A DNA stretch of 64,000 nt, taken from positions 2,728,001 to 2,792,000 of the forward strand of contig NZ_CP046804.1 in assembly GCF_009763805.1 (NCBI RefSeq), in the 5' to 3' direction. The stretch is from Vibrio cidicii. GTDB lineage: Bacteria > Pseudomonadota > Gammaproteobacteria > Enterobacterales > Vibrionaceae. Shown here one piece after another: positions 63,273 through 64,000 of the stretch (positions are counted from its first letter, which is position 1; each line of letters opens with the position of its first letter). The notes under the pieces are model-generated. The model did not search any database and had not been told where the DNA came from. It was given only the letters and a program-made list of their open reading frames with translations. The position numbers and the translations under genes were made by a program.

Positions 63273-63300
63273 ATTATAGAGATTACGATCACATTGGCAA
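63273..63300 (-). promoter_or_regulatory. rrn promoter, distal
   Basis: Minus-strand TTGCCA (63295-63300), 16-base spacer and perfect TATAAT (63273-63278), then GCCACCTCGC. T/A runs upstream resemble an UP element. Confidence 0.82.
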
Positions 63301-63379
63301 GCCATTTTTTCACTTTATTTTGCTTTTTTTGCCATTCGAGCAAAATAACAACAAAAAGCCTCAAAACTGCACTTTATTT

Positions 63380-63910
63380 CTACAGCTGAGCAAACTTCTC
63401 AGCAAAAATCGCCACTTTTTGCCAGTTGGTATACTCAACTTCTTTGCTCGTGTCAGTTTCTCCTCCAGTTAACGTCATAATGAGTTTAATCATGTTGCGG
63501 TCAAACCAGTTGTAACGAGGATAGTAAAGCGCCCCAGCAAAAACACCAATTAACGTCGGCTGCCATGCTGACTTGCTGAGAAAGGTTTTGATGTACACAC
63601 TCCCTTCTGGTGTGTCTTTCCCTTGATCTTCTTTTCTCGCCGTTAAGTTGACGCAGAAGAAAGCGGCTTTGTACTGTTGTAGTGACTCAACATGGCGTTC
63701 GATGAACTGATAGAGCTTCTTATTCAGATGGCCATAGCGAATCGACGCACCGATCAGCACTTTGTCATACTCTGCAAAGCGTATTTCATCCGCGTCATGT
63801 AAATTGACCACGTCGCACTGATAACCTTGCAACTGCTTCTCTATATAAAGAAGGATTTTTTGAGTTTGCCCTTCACGGGAAGAGTAAAGAAATAGCGCTT
63901 TTTTCATCAT
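63380..63910 (-). CDS. hemG: Menaquinone-dependent protoporphyrinogen IX dehydrogenase HemG
   Basis: Flavodoxin-like enzyme of 176 aa that oxidises protoporphyrinogen IX to protoporphyrin IX in haem synthesis, coupled to the respiratory quinones. The FMN-binding start ALFLYSSREGQTQKI and the family insert KEDQGKDTPEGSVYIKTFLSKS (with YPRYNWFDRNMIKLIM) identify it. The start is one of two adjacent ATG codons at 63905-63910. It follows trkH by five bases on the same strand, the usual trkH-hemG pairing, and lies just upstream of the rrn promoters. Confidence 0.94.
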   Translation of the reverse strand: MMKKALFLYSSREGQTQKILLYIEKQLQGYQCDVVNLHDADEIRFAEYDKVLIGASIRYGHLNKKLYQFIERHVESLQQYKAAFFCVNLTARKEDQGKDTPEGSVYIKTFLSKSAWQPTLIGVFAGALYYPRYNWFDRNMIKLIMTLTGGETDTSKEVEYTNWQKVAIFAEKFAQL

Positions 63911-63915
63911 TTCCC

Positions 63916-64000
63916 CTAACTACGCCAAAAAGTCGGTGTTAACAGTATTAATAGCGTGAAGATTTCTAATCGACCAAACAGCATCGACACTACCAGTACC
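63916..64000 (-). CDS. trkH: Trk potassium uptake protein TrkH, C-terminal end
   Basis: Only the last 27 codons are in the window: VLVVSMLFGRLEIFTLLILL then TPTFWRS and a stop, the conserved last membrane helix and tail of TrkH, the potassium-translocating subunit. The gene continues past the window edge. It immediately precedes hemG. Confidence 0.9.
   Translation of the reverse strand, partial: VLVVSMLFGRLEIFTLLILLTPTFWRS

Larger units (their letters stand above)
62941..63379 (-). promoter_or_regulatory. rrn leader with two tandem promoters
   Basis: About 440 bases between 16S and hemG hold the rrn leader and two promoters (63145-63172 and 63273-63300). The leader repeats a TTGTTAAAGAGC boxA-type segment (plus-strand 63090-63102) seen again in the spacer, consistent with rrn antitermination. 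No protein gene is supported here. Confidence 0.75.

Overview
This window is chromosomal DNA from a Vibrio. Support comes from gene content and order: uspB-ftnA-uspA, asnC beside a GGDEF-EAL gene, prlC/rlmJ/gorA, the rep-vexRAB-ubiK-ilvC-ilvY block, an rrn operon next to hemG-trkH, and an Arg-His-Pro tRNA array. The species cannot be settled from the window. The fairly high GC of the coding regions would suit the V. fluvialis/V. furnissii group, but that is a guess.

Layout. 1-9.4 kb: rmuC, a DMT transporter, an HDOD gene, a PAS-GGDEF-EAL enzyme, a YhiN flavoprotein, the stress/iron genes uspB-ftnA-uspA, and a second DMT transporter whose stop codon lies in a 16-bp tandem repeat. 9.4-22.5 kb: a Lys-rich small protein, rsmJ, a sensor GGDEF-EAL protein, asnC, prlC, rlmJ, gorA, a periplasmic solute-binding protein, and a divergent AraC regulator/MFS exporter pair. 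22.5-28.1 kb: a complete gluconate/Entner-Doudoroff regulon (eda, gluconate permease, gntK, edd, gntR) with three GntR-type operators. 28.1-39.5 kb: a response regulator, a coiled-coil membrane protein, and a Hanks kinase/ECF sigma cluster (pknT-ecfP type) with exported proteins, an outer-membrane barrel, a large lipoprotein and a SPOR-like protein. 39.6-45.1 kb: a peptide-type ABC importer in the order fused double ATPase, binding protein, permease, permease. 45.8-46.6 kb: a tRNA array Arg-(His-Pro)x2, followed by two degenerate repeats that carry only the 3' end of tRNA-Pro. 46.9-57.5 kb: cytochrome c5, rep, vexRAB, ubiK, ilvC and ilvY. 57.5-63.3 kb: an IS630-type transposase remnant, tRNA-Ser, and 5S, 23S and 16S rRNA with two tandem promoters. 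The window ends with hemG and the 3' end of trkH.

The most striking signal is not a gene. Nine genes are broken by twelve +1 frameshifts, and every one is the same event: a four-base GTTC (or GAAC on the other strand) expected from the protein reads GTTTC (GAAAC), always with T or G after the C. Removing one base at each site restores full-length proteins; Rep, PrlC and Gor then match their family lengths. This points to a motif-specific sequence error rather than gene decay. GAAC/GTTC is a known DNA phosphorothioation (Dnd) motif, so one testable explanation is misreading of modified native DNA.

The second system of interest is the kinase/ECF sigma locus. The sigma factor keeps the threonine at position 63 that fits the V. 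parahaemolyticus PknT-EcfP phospho-activated sigma system. Two neighbouring secreted proteins share an apparently undescribed C-terminal domain.
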